Assembly: GCF_008831285.2 (NCBI RefSeq) | Contig: NC_045142.1 | Location: 17,175,354-17,239,353, forward strand | DNA length: 64,000 nucleotides | Direction: 5' to 3' | Origin: Nymphaea colorata | Taxonomy: Eukaryota; Streptophyta; Magnoliopsida; Nymphaeales; Nymphaeaceae | Shown here: positions 12,861 to 25,499 of the stretch, piece by piece | Numbering within the stretch: position 1 is the first letter of the stretch | Layout: every line of letters starts with the position of its first letter | The notes under the pieces: model-generated | What the model saw: only the letters and a program-made list of their open reading frames with translations | Database searches by the model: none | What the model was told of the DNA's origin: nothing | Position numbers and translations under genes: made by a program

Positions 12861-13445
12861 GGCTGAATTTGGGTTGCTTTAGTTTAAAACATGGACTTTT
12901 ATGCTAAATGTATCAACTAAGAAAATGGATAAGATTCCTTATTTTTTTACTGTATAATATTGATTGTACATTTATCTTGATGTCAATAGACCCCATAAAA
13001 CTTTATGGCACATGAGTTTAAAGGAAATGAATAAAATAGCATACATAGATTTAACTCTAATTATGAGTATTAACCAAGAATCCTTTAAAAAAGGTGAATT
13101 TTAATGTTGTATTTATGGAAAATTTACCAGAGAGCCTTTTCCGGATATGTAATCTGAGCAATTGAGATTTTAAAAACTTATCCACGCGGAATTGTTTGCA
13201 TTATCTATCTATCCATATTAAAAAGGCAATGAACATGGTCTGGGTCATGTTGTTAAGAAATAAAATTAAAATGTTAAGCTCATAAAATTTTCATGCATTG
13301 GAGTTTTTTATAACTTCAACTCCTTTTTTTATTCATTAAAACAAATGTGGTAACAGCTGCATCTAACCACAACCTGATCCACAACCCCTAATTAAAATAT
13401 GAAACATATAAGAATGATCTTTCCGGATATGTTTATGTAAGATCT

Positions 13446-13450
<5 letters not shown>

Positions 13451-13478
<28 letters not shown>
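13451..13478. repeat. (AT)n microsatellite
   Basis: A 28-bp AT run. A GC-richer stretch at 13.48-13.71 kb follows. It is open in both strands for about 70 codons but lacks a recognised product. Confidence 0.9.
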
Positions 13479-13895
13479 CCACACTGACCCGGTCGTTGAG
13501 GGCATGCCAAAAAGTTGGCGACTCGTCCGGCCCCCTGCCTTTGGGTGCACGCAAAGGAACCAAAGCTAGAAGAGTTACGGGCATCATTGTTCAGAACAAA
13601 TGGCCCACGTGAAGAGGACTTGCCTTGGCCCCCGAGCGACTTGCGCCTTCCCCACGGAAACGACATCCCACGCAAACGGCATCATTCCACAACTACCGGC
13701 AAGCACCGACCTTCTTCAATTAATTAATATTTAATATTTTCCGTAGATGCTTTCACATGAACCACACGTATTGGATGCATTCCGGCGCTAATGCTGATCA
13801 AAAGTGTTCTCGTTACCTAGGGGGACTTAGATTGAACCAAACGTGGGACATCGTCTACGCATCTAAGTGCACTCCAGCATCCGCCATAGATCCAA

Positions 13896-14305
13896 TATAT
13901 GGATAGTTATATCCATTTTTTCGATATCAGATGTTTGGATTCGGATTCAAATACGAATAAAGAAAAGTCATATCTAAATCCAATCCAAGAACTGATTTTA
14001 CAATCCAAATATGATCCGGATCCAATTTTTATATTCAGATCTGAATCCCAATCCAAAATTTAAACGAGGTTTTGTCAATTTTCAAAATGTAATAGCACTA
14101 GATACAAGATATTTGTCTAAAAATTTACTCTAATTTGAACCCGTATCCAGTCAAATATTTATGTGTATTTGAATCCGATCAGATGTCATTTATTAAATTT
14201 GAATATGATCTGATTGATTAATCAAATATTTATTTTTTTCATATCTAATTTTTTCGAACCAATTTGATCAAATATCCTATTCAAATGAAATATATTGACA
14301 TTCCT
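13896..14305 (+). repeat. ATCCGAAT-rich MITE family, copy 3
   Basis: Its interior matches copy 2 over much of its length (attttgtcaattttcaaaat; aatagcactagatacaagat; atgtcatttattaaat). The right end ..atatattgacattccta matches the terminus of the 55.4-kb copy. Non-coding. Confidence 0.65.
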
Positions 14306-14535
14306 AAACCTTGTGGGTGAAAAGACACAGCGCTTTTTTTGTCTAAAGCAAAGGAGACCACATTTGTTCTTGGACTTCATACAAGTAAAATTATAAAAAT
14401 GCCCTTTTGAGTGTAAACTGTGTCGAGTTTGTTTTTGTAAACCGGAGGCTCACAACTTGTCAACTTGGAGCTTTGCACGGACACCACGTTTTTTTTTCAT
14501 TGGTCAAGTCATTATTTATAAAATAAAACCACACT

Positions 14536-14544
<9 letters not shown>

Positions 14545-14576
<32 letters not shown>
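14545..14576. repeat. (AT)n microsatellite after a CA run
   Basis: A CA run passes directly into about 32 bp of AT. Confidence 0.9.
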
Positions 14577-14578
<2 letters not shown>

Positions 14579-14579
14579 A

Positions 14580-16829
14580 CTAAAATTTAAAAGCACATTG
14601 TTAATAAACGGCCATCTTGTGCGTGCTAATGATGTTTATAATGCGACAACAACTTTCTTATAGTGCTTTAAAAATGTTTGAAGGTGTTTTAAGCGGATAG
14701 ATTTTTAACCCTTTTTTGCTTTTCAATTGAAATGGCTATGTTTCATCAGAAAAAAAAAAAAAACTAATGACTACATAAATACATATTTTAATTATAGAAA
14801 ATAGTATGTGACTTGCATGTTATTGAAATCGTGCATGCAATCACCACCAATAAGCCGCAAAAGAAGAACCGAGTTATCAACATGACTTACAAACTGTTAC
14901 TGGAAACCATGTAATATGGATTACCTATTATTAATATATGACAGATTTTTGGACATGGCTAAGTTATGTTTTGAACCGTGTCTAAGTCTGTTTTGGATCG
15001 GGTCTAGGTCACATTTATATTGTTAATTTTCCAAAAGATTGATGAGATGTAAGCATTATAATTTTTTGAAACAGTTGCTTCTTAAATGTAATTATTTTTT
15101 TTTCAAATAGCACAATTATATTTAACTTAAGTGTCTGTGAGGACAGTGATTAGCACATCACGGGCAACATATTCTAATCTGCCAAAACGAATGATGAATA
15201 TGAACACAAAATGCTTTGTGTCGTTGCCAAAAATATAAAAGCGGCATCTTGCTTAGACCCATTGTCATCTTCTTCGTGGCATCATTATTTTTTAACTTTT
15301 GCCTTTGAAAAAATATGAGCCATCAAGTTATTTGTCAACAAAATCATGGCACCTTCGAAGACAATGTTTTCTCAATTGTCCTTTCCTTTTTGGTCGCAGG
15401 TTCAGAAATCACAAGATGAGGAATCCCATTACTCGCGATACTTTGGACAATGAGTCGCATTTTGTGGCTGCAAATATTCAAAGGCTTCAAGGGTGTCCAC
15501 TTTCACGTGAAATACTTCCAAAACACTCGCTCGCCTTATTTTTCTTTTCTTTTGAGTCTAACCAATCACACCTTGTGAATGTTCGATTAAATAATAAGTA
15601 AACCTTTCATTTGGAGAAGAATTTTAGATTTCGAATTGCAGGAAAAAGGATATTCTTTTCTTTTTCTTTTCTTGAAATTACTTCCAATGTTAAATGTTGG
15701 AGAGGAGAAGGTTAATCTTTTCTACTCCAACCCTAAAATCACAGTAGTTATATCTTTATTTCACTAATGAGGTTGCCAAGAAAAAGAAAATAACATGATC
15801 ATAAAGCTGACTCCAGAAATTTTTTGTTATGAAGCATTGTTATAAAAATTCTCATTTTTGAAAGGGCACTACATATATAAATAAGCAAATAATTATAAAA
15901 AATCTATGTAAAAATAAATACAAATTTTGTCATATATATATATCAGATCTAGTCATGTCGAATGCCATATGTCTAAAATTTAAACTGTTGTTGCTGAAAA
16001 AGTATGTTGTATTTGCATTAGTGACAGTTTATAGTGCACAAGGGTTTATGGTGGAGTTAAAATCTGCCAATGTGAAAAGTTTGTCATTAATAAAGTACCG
16101 GAAATCATTGGTGCACTATAAACTATCCCTAATGTTTATGTAGGCACTATGTTTTGGCAATAGATTCACAATTTTTAGCCATGCGGTGCAACATCTGGCA
16201 TGCAAGAGATTTTAAATCCCTTAATTTTTATAATCAATCAAAATATTGCTCTATTCTGCAAGGCCAAATGAGGTACTTTTGCCCTCGCAGATTCTAACTT
16301 AGTTAGTGAACACGCATTTGACAGCCACAATAATTCGTTATTAGAATCCGCAGATATTAAACATGCCATCTTGCTCGAGCGAATCATCAAGAAGAAAGTG
16401 ATTGATATTGGAGCAAATCAAAAACAAAATGGTACGAAGAAGACGAGTGCTCGGCCCCATTCAAGGGTTTGGACAAGAACCAAAATAAACATTGTTTGCC
16501 CGTCGACATTACCATTCTTTCTTGCCGCTCTAGGGTCATAATAGCATGCGTCTACCTTACTTTTTAAAATCAAAGCATAAATCGGCCCGAGCCAATGCAC
16601 CAAACCCTCTTGGGGCTTTGTGTGCACCTTACTTCAACACTAATTTCTCATATGCCCATACCATTCAAAATCAAATACTAACAAGTAAATGTGTTTAAGT
16701 AAAATTATACAAAAATGAGTAATTTCATATACTAAACTTGGTGGAAATCATGTAGGTAATCAATTTTCAAAAAATGAAAATTAAGTTGTAAATACATGAG
16801 TCAAATTGTTTTCATCTACGGCTCAAAAT

Positions 16830-16830
<1 letters not shown>
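14580..16830. other. Intergenic, one unexplained open stretch
   Basis: Mostly AT-rich DNA. A plus-strand frame is open without an ATG from about 16,272 to TAA 16,541 (about 90 codons; central residues LLERIIKKKVIDIGANQKQN). The opposite strand is open at 16418-16627 (69 codons). I recognise neither. There are no flanking splice signals strong enough to call an exon. Confidence 0.3.
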
Positions 16831-16832
<2 letters not shown>

Positions 16833-16902
<70 letters not shown>

Positions 16903-16914
16903 TATATATATATA
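16833..16914. repeat. Compound (CT)n(AT)n microsatellite
   Basis: 28 bp of CT pass directly into about 54 bp of AT with one interruption. Confidence 0.95.
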
Positions 16915-16919
16915 TTCAA

Positions 16920-19300
16920 TGTTGCTGGATCTAAATAGTTGTTCAGTAGGTAAAATTTAAAAATTCGTTACTAAAAGGACCATAAATCATTGGTAAATCT
17001 ACCATAAACAATTGCCATACCACATATTATTAATATATATGAGTGTGACTGTGTGTGTGTGTCTGTGTGTGAGAGAGAGAGAGAGAGTGTGCCAGCTTGG
17101 TAGGTAAGAAACCGTTAAATATTAAACTTGTAAGAAATCATCTTAGTCGTTTGATTTTTTCAAGGTAAATGGTTGAGAGAGTTGTAATCAATCTCAAACG
17201 ATTAAAATATTCTTTTTATTGTTTTTCTCTCAATATCAATCTTAAAAAGATTAATAATCAAGATGATTCCTTATTGGTTAGCAATTAAGAGTATATATAT
17301 ATATATATAAGCAATTGTAGATTTTTCTAAAGCATTTGAAAAGCAAACGAAGGGACAACGACAAAGAATGTGTGGATATTATAAAAAAATCGTGAGGATC
17401 TGATGGTTGGACGTGACTTTATTTGGCGAAAAACCTGAAGTCAATTAATTGGAAAATATCCTTTCCAAATTAAATTTATGTAACAAAAACTTTCGAGGTA
17501 ACTAACTATTCTTGCAAGTCTGGTTTATGAAGTTGGACCAAAAAAATGGGTAACGAGTGGAATTTACCCAATTTGATAACAACTCCATTTGGACTAAATC
17601 CGAGTCCTTTACATCCCTTACCCCGTCTGCATCTTCTACTACTGGAACCACCGTTGGATCTTCTCTTCTTGGACCGCGAAAGGTTTTGGATAAGGACTGG
17701 ACGGGCTCAGCGCTTGTCTTGGGGTTCAAATGAGGCAACCCAGCACTTCAATTATTGTTGATAATTATTCGCAAATGACAAAGTAGGTGATTATATTTCT
17801 CTTTGAAAAGATATGTTTTGGAAGGTTGTGAATGGAATGGAGTCTCGATATTTTCTTGGCGATTGAGCAACATAAAATAATTTAAACAAATTTAAAATTT
17901 TGTAACAAAGTGAAAATGGTCAAGTCGATGACATTGACAGATTTCATTAGTTTTAGATGGGTGCGACAACCCCTTATTCCCTATAGTAAAGGGCGTGGGC
18001 TTATCTTGGTGTCTCATAGTGTCGTCCATGCCATGCTTCAACTTGTGTGTTGGTAATCTTTTGTTTGTACCACAAAAAGAATACCTTAGTGAATCGAAAC
18101 ATATCCTTCCCACAGATCATTGAGCATAATAGACCTCTTCCAGTCTGAACCAAAAAGTTATATATATATATATATACTAGATAATTAAAACCATAGTCAT
18201 AGAAAACACATTTTTCTCGAACAAAAAGCGAAAAAACGTGATAAATTAAATTGCCGTCGAAAACTTGAAAAAAATACTTTTTTTACATTTTGTTTCACTT
18301 TTGTCATTTTTTAATGCCAAAAAGCTTTTTTTATTTGTTGAAAATCTTCATGTTATTAGTTTCTCATTTATTTTATTTTTCTCTCATTTTTAATTTTAAG
18401 AATTTTTAAAAATTTACCATTTTTTTTTAAGTTTATCGTATTATACCTGAGAAAAAACCTCACCATTTAAAACTCTGAAACGTCATTTGTGACTATGATT
18501 AAAACTACCCTTGATCATACCATAAATCATTTCTAATACTTCTAGCATGGTATTTTAGCAATAGCTTTTAACTGTTTTATCATCCAACAATATCAGATAG
18601 CCGGTTGATTTTAATTCACCCTCAAGTTTAAATCATATATTGCTTTAAAAACACACTTTAACATAATAAAATTTAAACTATTTTATAGATCAGTTGTATG
18701 GTCATAGGCAAGCAGAAAAAACGTGTAGGGTCTGTTTGAGTGACAACCTACAATGTCATTTTTGTGGAAAAATTGTGTCTTGCCTCTAAAACGCCATTTT
18801 AGGTGTCTCTAGCTCATGTCAAAGGACACCCACTGGCCATCTAGTGAGTGGCCAAGCTTCCTTAGCCTATCTGGGTTTTGTCCCATATTCAATTTTGATG
18901 AAATTTATTTTTCAAATAAGCTTGGAAAACTAGGTTTACCCCTAGTTTTAATACTATCAATGTATTTACTATATTTTCTCAGTTTTCTTATCTAAACAAA
19001 AATATTAGGTTTCAAAAGTGAAAACCTGGCTTTTTCTCGTCATCTAAAACACACAAAGAAGGTCCCAAAGACCAATTAAAAATTTTATTTTTTCATGAAT
19101 TAGGTTTTCGCGGAACCGAAATGAAGGTGTCATTCAAACACAACAACAGTAAAGTATGTAATTTCTTTATTACAATCCTCATAAACCATGTTGGAAGTTT
19201 CTCTTTGAATGCAAAAGAAAAGTTGGACTAAAAGGAATATCTTCCTCTCATTTTTTCATTTTTTCAAAAATCAGTTTAAATTAATTAATCATGCAGAATG
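16920..19300. other. Intergenic, no gene seen
   Basis: Short GT/GA runs near 17,050-17,087 and TA runs near 17.29 and 18.16 kb. A degenerate element with ends of the type agggtctgtttgagtgacaa ... aggtgtcattcaaacac spans roughly 18.73-19.14 kb and resembles the family at 1.2 kb. Confidence 0.4.
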
Positions 19301-19305
19301 ATATG

Positions 19306-19309
<4 letters not shown>

Positions 19310-19353
<44 letters not shown>
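19310..19353. repeat. (TA)n microsatellite followed by GA-rich run
   Basis: About 44 bp of TA, then an aaagagaaagaaagaaagag purine run. Confidence 0.95.
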
Positions 19354-19357
<4 letters not shown>

Positions 19358-19359
19358 AG

Positions 19360-21090
19360 AAAGAAAGAAAGAGAGAGAGATTGTTGTTAGTGTACCTTGT
19401 CTTCATCTTTACTCAAGATCACGTTTATTTTTACTGTTTATTTGCTTTCTCTTGTGAGCGGTCCGAAGTCCGGACCCCTTTTTCCCGTACGTACCTGAAC
19501 TGACTAGATTATCTAGCGTGTTTTTTAATACAGAATCTCGACCGTTGGATCTGCCTCTAGGCGTTGTCACGTGTCGAGTCATTATTGGATGCATTGTGAT
19601 CTACCCACCATAAAGCTGCTTGCCTCCCTCACCACCTAACCTAGGTACATGATTCCGACCAAATTACTAAATTGCCCTTAAAGTCTTGAATTCTTTGTTT
19701 ACCACATGCCTGTGTTTGGGGCAGAGGTGCAAATTTTTCTCCACCTTGAGCATGAGCAAGAATCAAATTAATGACCGAATTTTCATCGATATGTCACGTC
19801 TTGCCACCCATACGAATCAAATTGATGACCGGATTTTCATCAAAATGTCATCTCGTCCAACTACATTATGTGGTAGAGTCCAGCTTTTTTTAATTAAAGG
19901 GCACTCAAGTCACCGATAGTATGAAGTGAGCACCTCATGCAACTTTTAGGTAAACACTATATAATTTGTAATTTTCTGATGACAGTTTTGATTGGCCTAT
20001 GTACCTCATGTATTGTCATGGTGTTCCTAGAGACAAAGCATGTAGATTAGAGTAGGGGGTAGAGTCAAAATTTTTTTTTATGAAGTATTAAATATACAGT
20101 TAACAAATTTTGAATCGGTCGTTAGCCAGTGACACAGGCCTTATAAGGCTAGCCCATATAACTGAACCCAGGTCCAACCATTGAATTGGTTTCAAAGTTA
20201 GCTTGCACCGGAATGTACCACGTATCTTTGCCCTTGAAGTAGAGAAAGGTAACCTCACAAAACTCTTGAAATTTTCTGATTTTCCATGGCAATCAAGTTC
20301 TTGGTGTTCATTATCCAGTCCTTTTCACAGGCATGTATGCACCTAGATAATGAGGGAAAATAGTGGGTTGAGGAAAGGGAAATTGAAGAATTTACTTTAC
20401 CATTTCAAACAAGGGAAATGGTTTCTTAGGAGAAAATTTCTTTAAGGCTGCTGTTTTTGTTAAGAATATCACTCATTTGTTGTACTAAAGTTTAGGACAC
20501 CCCCTTTTGGCACCCTGCTGTAAACCTCCCTTTAGTTCTTTTAAGTTAATTTTTCTCATATTAGAGAGCCGAAAGTAATCCCCAAGAAATTTCTCTTAAA
20601 ACTACGATTAGTCAATAATGTTTTTTTTTTTTTCCATACGGGCCTAATCAATCATAAGTATATGACACTAACCACAAATCTGTGCTAAAATTTTATGAAA
20701 ATCGTGGCTATTTTTAACTGGATATTCCCAAAGAATAGCGGTAATTGGCCATTGATGAGATTTGTAAACCCAGTTGAGAAATTTTGAAAAATGTAGATAT
20801 CCTTGAATAAAATAGAAATTTCTCTGCTTCTTGAAATGCACACTTCTTCGTTTACTTATTTTGAGAAATTTACACATAATGACCCAGCTTTTGGACACGT
20901 TTAAAAATAGTGGATTAATGATTGAAAAATTAAAAATAGCTTCTCGAGTGATAAAATAAATCATAAACGCATGCTTCGTAATGAAAAATATCAACATATG
21001 GTTAAAAGAATTTTTTTTGCTTTTAATAATGAAGAATAAACTACATATAGACCCGTTCTTAAGTGAATCACGGCCACCGTCATTTAACGG
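19360..21090. other. Intergenic, no gene seen
   Basis: No gene supported. The 109-codon minus-strand frame at 20668-20997 is AT-rich and repetitive in residues (I, F, N, K), as expected by chance in such DNA. Confidence 0.45.
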
Positions 21091-21092
21091 CA

Positions 21093-21173
21093 GTCGATAT
21101 GTCCGAGTGGTTAAGGAGACAGACTTGAAATCTGTTGGGCTTGCCCGCGCAGGTTCGAACCCTGCTGTCGACG
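21093..21173 (+). tRNA. tRNA-Ser (anticodon UGA)
   Basis: A complete nuclear class-II tRNA. The acceptor stem pairs gtcgata (21093-21099) with tgtcgac (21166-21172), and the discriminator g is at 21173. The anticodon stem acaga/tctgt (21119-21123/21131-21135) encloses the loop cttgaaa, giving anticodon UGA at 21126-21128 for UCA codons. The variable arm gggcttgccc is typical of serine tRNAs. The T-arm holds the internal B box ggttcgaacc (21152-21161). A run of four T at 21179-21182 is a Pol III terminator. No intron, no encoded CCA. It is an isolated single gene. Confidence 0.98.
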
Positions 21174-21178
21174 TTGCC

Positions 21179-21182
21179 TTTT
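21179..21182 (+). terminator. Pol III terminator of the tRNA-Ser gene
   Basis: A T4 run five bases after the discriminator base, the normal RNA polymerase III stop signal. Confidence 0.8.
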
Positions 21183-21189
21183 GTCAATG

Positions 21190-22500
21190 TCACCCATATA
21201 ATCCCATCTCTCCCTCTATTTAGGGACTGCAGTTGAGTCGTTCACACACAACCCGTTTTCTTTCTTGCATGTGTAATGATGTGAGAAAATGGGGCTCGTC
21301 AGACTCATTATCTCACGAATGTGCTCTACTATGATTCATTATCATAAGCAGCGCCCACCCTCCAGCTTTCCTCACAGTCTAAAACAACCACTGTCAAGGT
21401 TCTCTACAGTTCCTCGTTTGGTTTTTGCCAGTTCCTGATATTTTTCTCCAACTTTTCAAAACCTTTCCTGTTCATTTGGTTTTTGCCAGTTTTTGATCTT
21501 TCCCTTGAACTTTCAAAAGCCTATCCTGCTCTTAAGAGTCTTTGCTTGTCATTTTTCGAACACTTTTACATCCATCAAATGCAAGACAAGAAATAGTTTC
21601 TATATCATTCAGCTTAAAGAGGTCAAAAGTTGTCCCTTTTCCCTTTCTCTTGGGGTCCAAGGCGACTTCAGGACTCGATCCGAGACCGAGACACTCATCA
21701 AGTAAGCATTATCACATATTGATCTTTGCAATTTAGGAGAATAGTGTTCTGTTGGAATCAAATGGATGGCTGACTTTACATTGGTTTAACCAACTACACT
21801 CATCATGGCATAAATGTCCTTTTTTGTGACTTTTGTAACTTAGATTAATTTTTTTGCTTACTAATTCAAATGTGGTTTAGAATTGAACACTGCAAACATA
21901 TTTACGAGCCCATGGCAAAAAAAAAAGGTAATTATCTTAATTATTACGTGATTACAGAATTTTTTTTTTGGTTAAAAGTCAAGATTAAAACTAAAATATA
22001 TCTGGTTACAAAGTAATGAAGACATTTATATTGCATGTTGAAGTTACTAATTAATTTTCTTTGGTGAGTTCAGGAGTGTCTCCAACAGTATAGGTTGTGA
22101 GTTTGCGGACTCGGTCGATCACTAATTCACTTATAAATTATCCAAAAATGTTTAAAACTTCAAGAAGATAAAAAAAATAACAAATTAATTAAAATAGTTG
22201 ATATTTCAAATATTTACTAATGGACGTATGGCATCCTTAAATCCACCACTAGATCGAATCGGTTTGTCCATTAATTTGATTCGAATCGGGTGACTCAAGC
22301 TGACTGCTCTACAGTGAAATGCGTACCTCTATGGCCTACATGGAAGAAGAAGTCGACGTATAAAATCTTTCCATATATTCTTAATAAAAAGTGGCATAGC
22401 CTTTGCACTCGTCACCAACTACCAAGTAGAGGCTGGGGGCCAATGGAATAGCTAAGAAAAATTTCCAAAAAGGCAGACCATATTTCTCATAATTTTTTGA
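21190..22500. other. Intergenic, no gene seen
   Basis: The phrase tttggtttttgccagtt occurs twice within 65 bp (near 21,418 and 21,477), a small local duplication. Open frames at 21.49-21.74 kb have no recognisable product. Confidence 0.4.
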
Positions 22501-22504
22501 AAAC

Positions 22505-22947
22505 AAATAACATCAACTTAACATTTATGTACACAGTATTATGTCATATGTCCATAATCAAACCAATTGACCCAATTTTGGTTAACAAATGTCCTTAAAC
22601 GATTGATGGTAAATAACATCAACTTAACATTTATGTACACACTATTAAGTCATATGTTCATAATCAAATCAATCACATCAATGTTTATTCAAAAGAAAAT
22701 TTAAGACGTCCAATGATAATTAACAGCAACATGACCTTTTTATAATCAACATAACACTTATGTAGGCAATGCCAAGTTGTATATTCTTTAAGGAAGGAAC
22801 GTTATTAACGATTCTGTTTAAGACGATCGATGATGAATGACATCCATTTAACATTTACGTGGAAAATAACAAATTATACGTTCTTAATCAAATCAATGAA
22901 ATCAATCTTCATTAACGAATATGTTTAAGATAATCGATACTAAATTT
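22505..22947. repeat. Degenerate tandem array, about four units of 106-115 bp
   Basis: The phrase aaataacatcaacttaacat followed by ttatgtacaca recurs exactly 106 bp apart (22505 and 22611). Two more diverged units follow (aatcaacataacacttatgt near 22744; aatgacatccatttaacatt near 22836). Each carries an aatcaaatcaat-type and a cgat..aat-type segment. A decayed minisatellite; no coding potential. Confidence 0.8.
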
Positions 22948-22949
22948 CT

Positions 22950-25297
22950 TTCCCCTTCCAAAAAGTACCAATTGGCTCCGGCCCCGACTCCGGCGAAAAG
23001 TTGCCCCCACTCAAACTTTTGCCAAAGATTTCCGGACCCAACTTGATTTTTCTGATTATGCTTTTGCACCAGGGATAAAATGCATGTCGTCCCCTACTTA
23101 TAAATAGGACAGCTTTTACTCATGGGCCATGATTCCCCATTCCTCTTTTATTCTCCTTTTATTTCAACCCAAAAGAAAAAGGAAAAAAAGCTTCATCAAA
23201 TGGATGGATGCTTTCTAGCACAAAAAAACATGACCAAGTTTTTTGACTTCAGTGCCGCTATTGCTGTGAGATGAATCAAAGTGTCATTTTGATGATATTG
23301 GCCCCAGGATGAAAAAATTAACTTATTGGACCTTGGAGACAAAGGAAAGAAGGAGGAGCTTTTGCCTTGTTGAAAGATCCCTTAACCTCCCCACCCCGCC
23401 CCCTTGCACATACACAAGTATGACTATGAACTTGAGTACTTGGTGGCTTTTGGTTAGAACGGTTGCATGAGTTGAGTCCACTCGATGAATTTAATTTGCC
23501 TAAAGTTGGCTCGAGCTTGACTCCATAATTTAAATGAGTTGAGTTTAAGCTGAAGGGCCAGTGCATTTCAATAAGTGAGCCGAGCCCTGATTCGGTAAGC
23601 ATGCAATCTATATAAAAGGTGTAATGACCCTCGTGCTTTCTTTTGAAGGTGCTATTCATGAGCCGAGCTGAGCATGCTCGAACTCAACTTCACTAGAGCT
23701 TTGCCTAAACACAAGTTCGCCCGGGTGGGGGCCATGGCTTCCCTCTGAAACTTTATAACATAAAATTTTATACGTTAGAACTTTCCAAAATTTTAGTTTG
23801 GTCCCTTTAAAACTTTTAAAACATACAGTTTGGCCCTCGTACAGAAATATTATTTAGGGGGCAGTTGGACTCATGGGCCCCCTCTGGCGTTGCCGCTGAG
23901 CCCAGCACAAACTTGTTTCGAGACTAGGCATGAGAGTTCTGGTCTCCTCCGTGACAAAGCGTAAGTGGGGAGAGAATGCTGTTGTCACCATCTGTGACAC
24001 TTCTCAAAATAGCGTCAGTAGACAGGAATAGTCTTTTCATTGAAACTATTGGAGCTAGCAATACTTCGGAGAAAGCAAACAATCTATAACAAGTCTACAC
24101 CTAGCAATATTTTTTTTTTAACGCAGAGGCGGTATGTGTCACTGCATGGATTTTTACTGACGCTTAGGTCTTCATGCCGCTGAAAATGGCACAATTATTC
24201 TCTCTTCACGTCAGCTAATTTATATATAATCAATTTTTTACCTTTCAGCCGAAACTTGACTCATTTAATATGAGCTTAAGCTGAAGTCAAAAAACTAATG
24301 GAGGTCAAGTAGCTGGACCTCCAGTCTTAGTCTTGGGCATGGCTGGAAATGGGCGAGGTCAGGCTGACCAGACTAAAAAAGAAAAAAAAAGACTTGTTTT
24401 ACTTGTTTGTTTGTAACACGTTAAAAGTTTAGTTTCGTATTAAAAATTATGACAAAACTTCAATGACTTATAAAAGGGTTTGTTAAAATGGTTGGTTGTT
24501 CTTGTTCTTATCTTTTTCGGATTGAAACCAAGGAAGTGGGTTGAGATCAGCTAGACCAGAGCTCCACACTTGGTATGTTGGTTAAACCTGAGCTGTTGAC
24601 TGAACTGGTCCGTTTGAGGCCTAAGTTGGCCCAAGCCAGGCTCAATTGTCGGTGCTCGCATGTGTATGTAAGCCAAGTTTGGAGCACTACATGTCTCCTT
24701 AGTAGTATCAAATGCCAAATAGGATGATTTGCTTAACAAGTTCACTGGTCCAATCGCCTCGCAAATTCAACTTTCTGACTTCAGAAAGGAAAAGTGAAAA
24801 TCCAGGGATCACATGAAGATGGTGATGGTTCACAAGTAGTACTTTTAGTGCCCAAATCTCATAAATGCTTCACATTCTAGACATGTTCTAAAATGTTGCA
24901 TTTTCTCTTCTGCCGTTAGATTTATAAAAAAATTACATTCAACTACCCCACGTATGTATGTATGTGTGTGTATATATATATATTAGTGGTATGCCATTCA
25001 CTTGTTTCTATGTGTTGCCCCAAGCAGTGTAGTACAACCCACTCTATTCAGTGCCGTCAGTAGCTTCTTGGAGTTGGCATAGAACTTATTGTAACGTCTA
25101 TTTTCAGAGTTTAGTCTTGTATTTAATATTGTAAGAAGTCTTTAAGGGCATATAAAAGGGTACTATTAAAATAGTTGGTTGTATTGGTTTTTAACTTTTT
25201 TTGGATTGAAACCAACATCACTAGGAGGCTAGTTGGGATCTATCGGAACCAAGCCTGGTGGGGGAGTGGGAAAGCGATATACAAGCTAAAGTGTAGT
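22950..25297. other. Intergenic with gagctcgag-type repeat fragments
   Basis: Degenerate fragments rich in gagttgagt/ctcgagct phrases at about 23.46-23.70 and 24.24-24.75 kb belong to the same family as the elements at 30.6 and 32.5 kb. Open frames at 23318-23659 and 24551-24745 run through them and are not genes. Confidence 0.45.
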
Positions 25298-25494
25298 GCA
25301 GGCTCCAATGGCAGAGCAAGAAACTTCTCGTTAAGGGGCACTTTAAATTTAAATTTCAAACTTTACAAGGTACTAATATGTAAAAAACTAAAAATGAATG
25401 AAGTTTCTATACATATATAAAATAAATTTAATGGGCTGGTGTAGGCAATTGCCCACACCAGCAGCTACAATGTAGCTCCGCCACTGGCAGGCTC
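25298..25494. mobile_element. hAT-type MITE with intact 8-bp target-site duplication
   Basis: The 181-bp element spans 25306-25486. Its ends are caatggcagagc on the left and gctccgccactg on the right; the left end and the reverse complement of the right (cagtggcggagc) match at 10 of 12 bases. It is flanked by a perfect 8-bp direct repeat gcaggctc at 25298-25305 and 25487-25494. Eight-base duplications and cagtggcggagc-like ends are typical of the hAT superfamily. No transposase is encoded, so it would have been moved by an autonomous element elsewhere. Related fragments carry gcaattgcccacacc near 12.09, 45.43 and 58.42 kb. Confidence 0.88.
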
Positions 25495-25499
25495 CAATC

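Noticed and set aside
20668-20997. 109-codon minus frame
   Set aside because: AT-rich chance frame without domain or coding bias.
20981-21223. 80-codon plus frame
   Set aside because: It runs straight through the tRNA-Ser gene.
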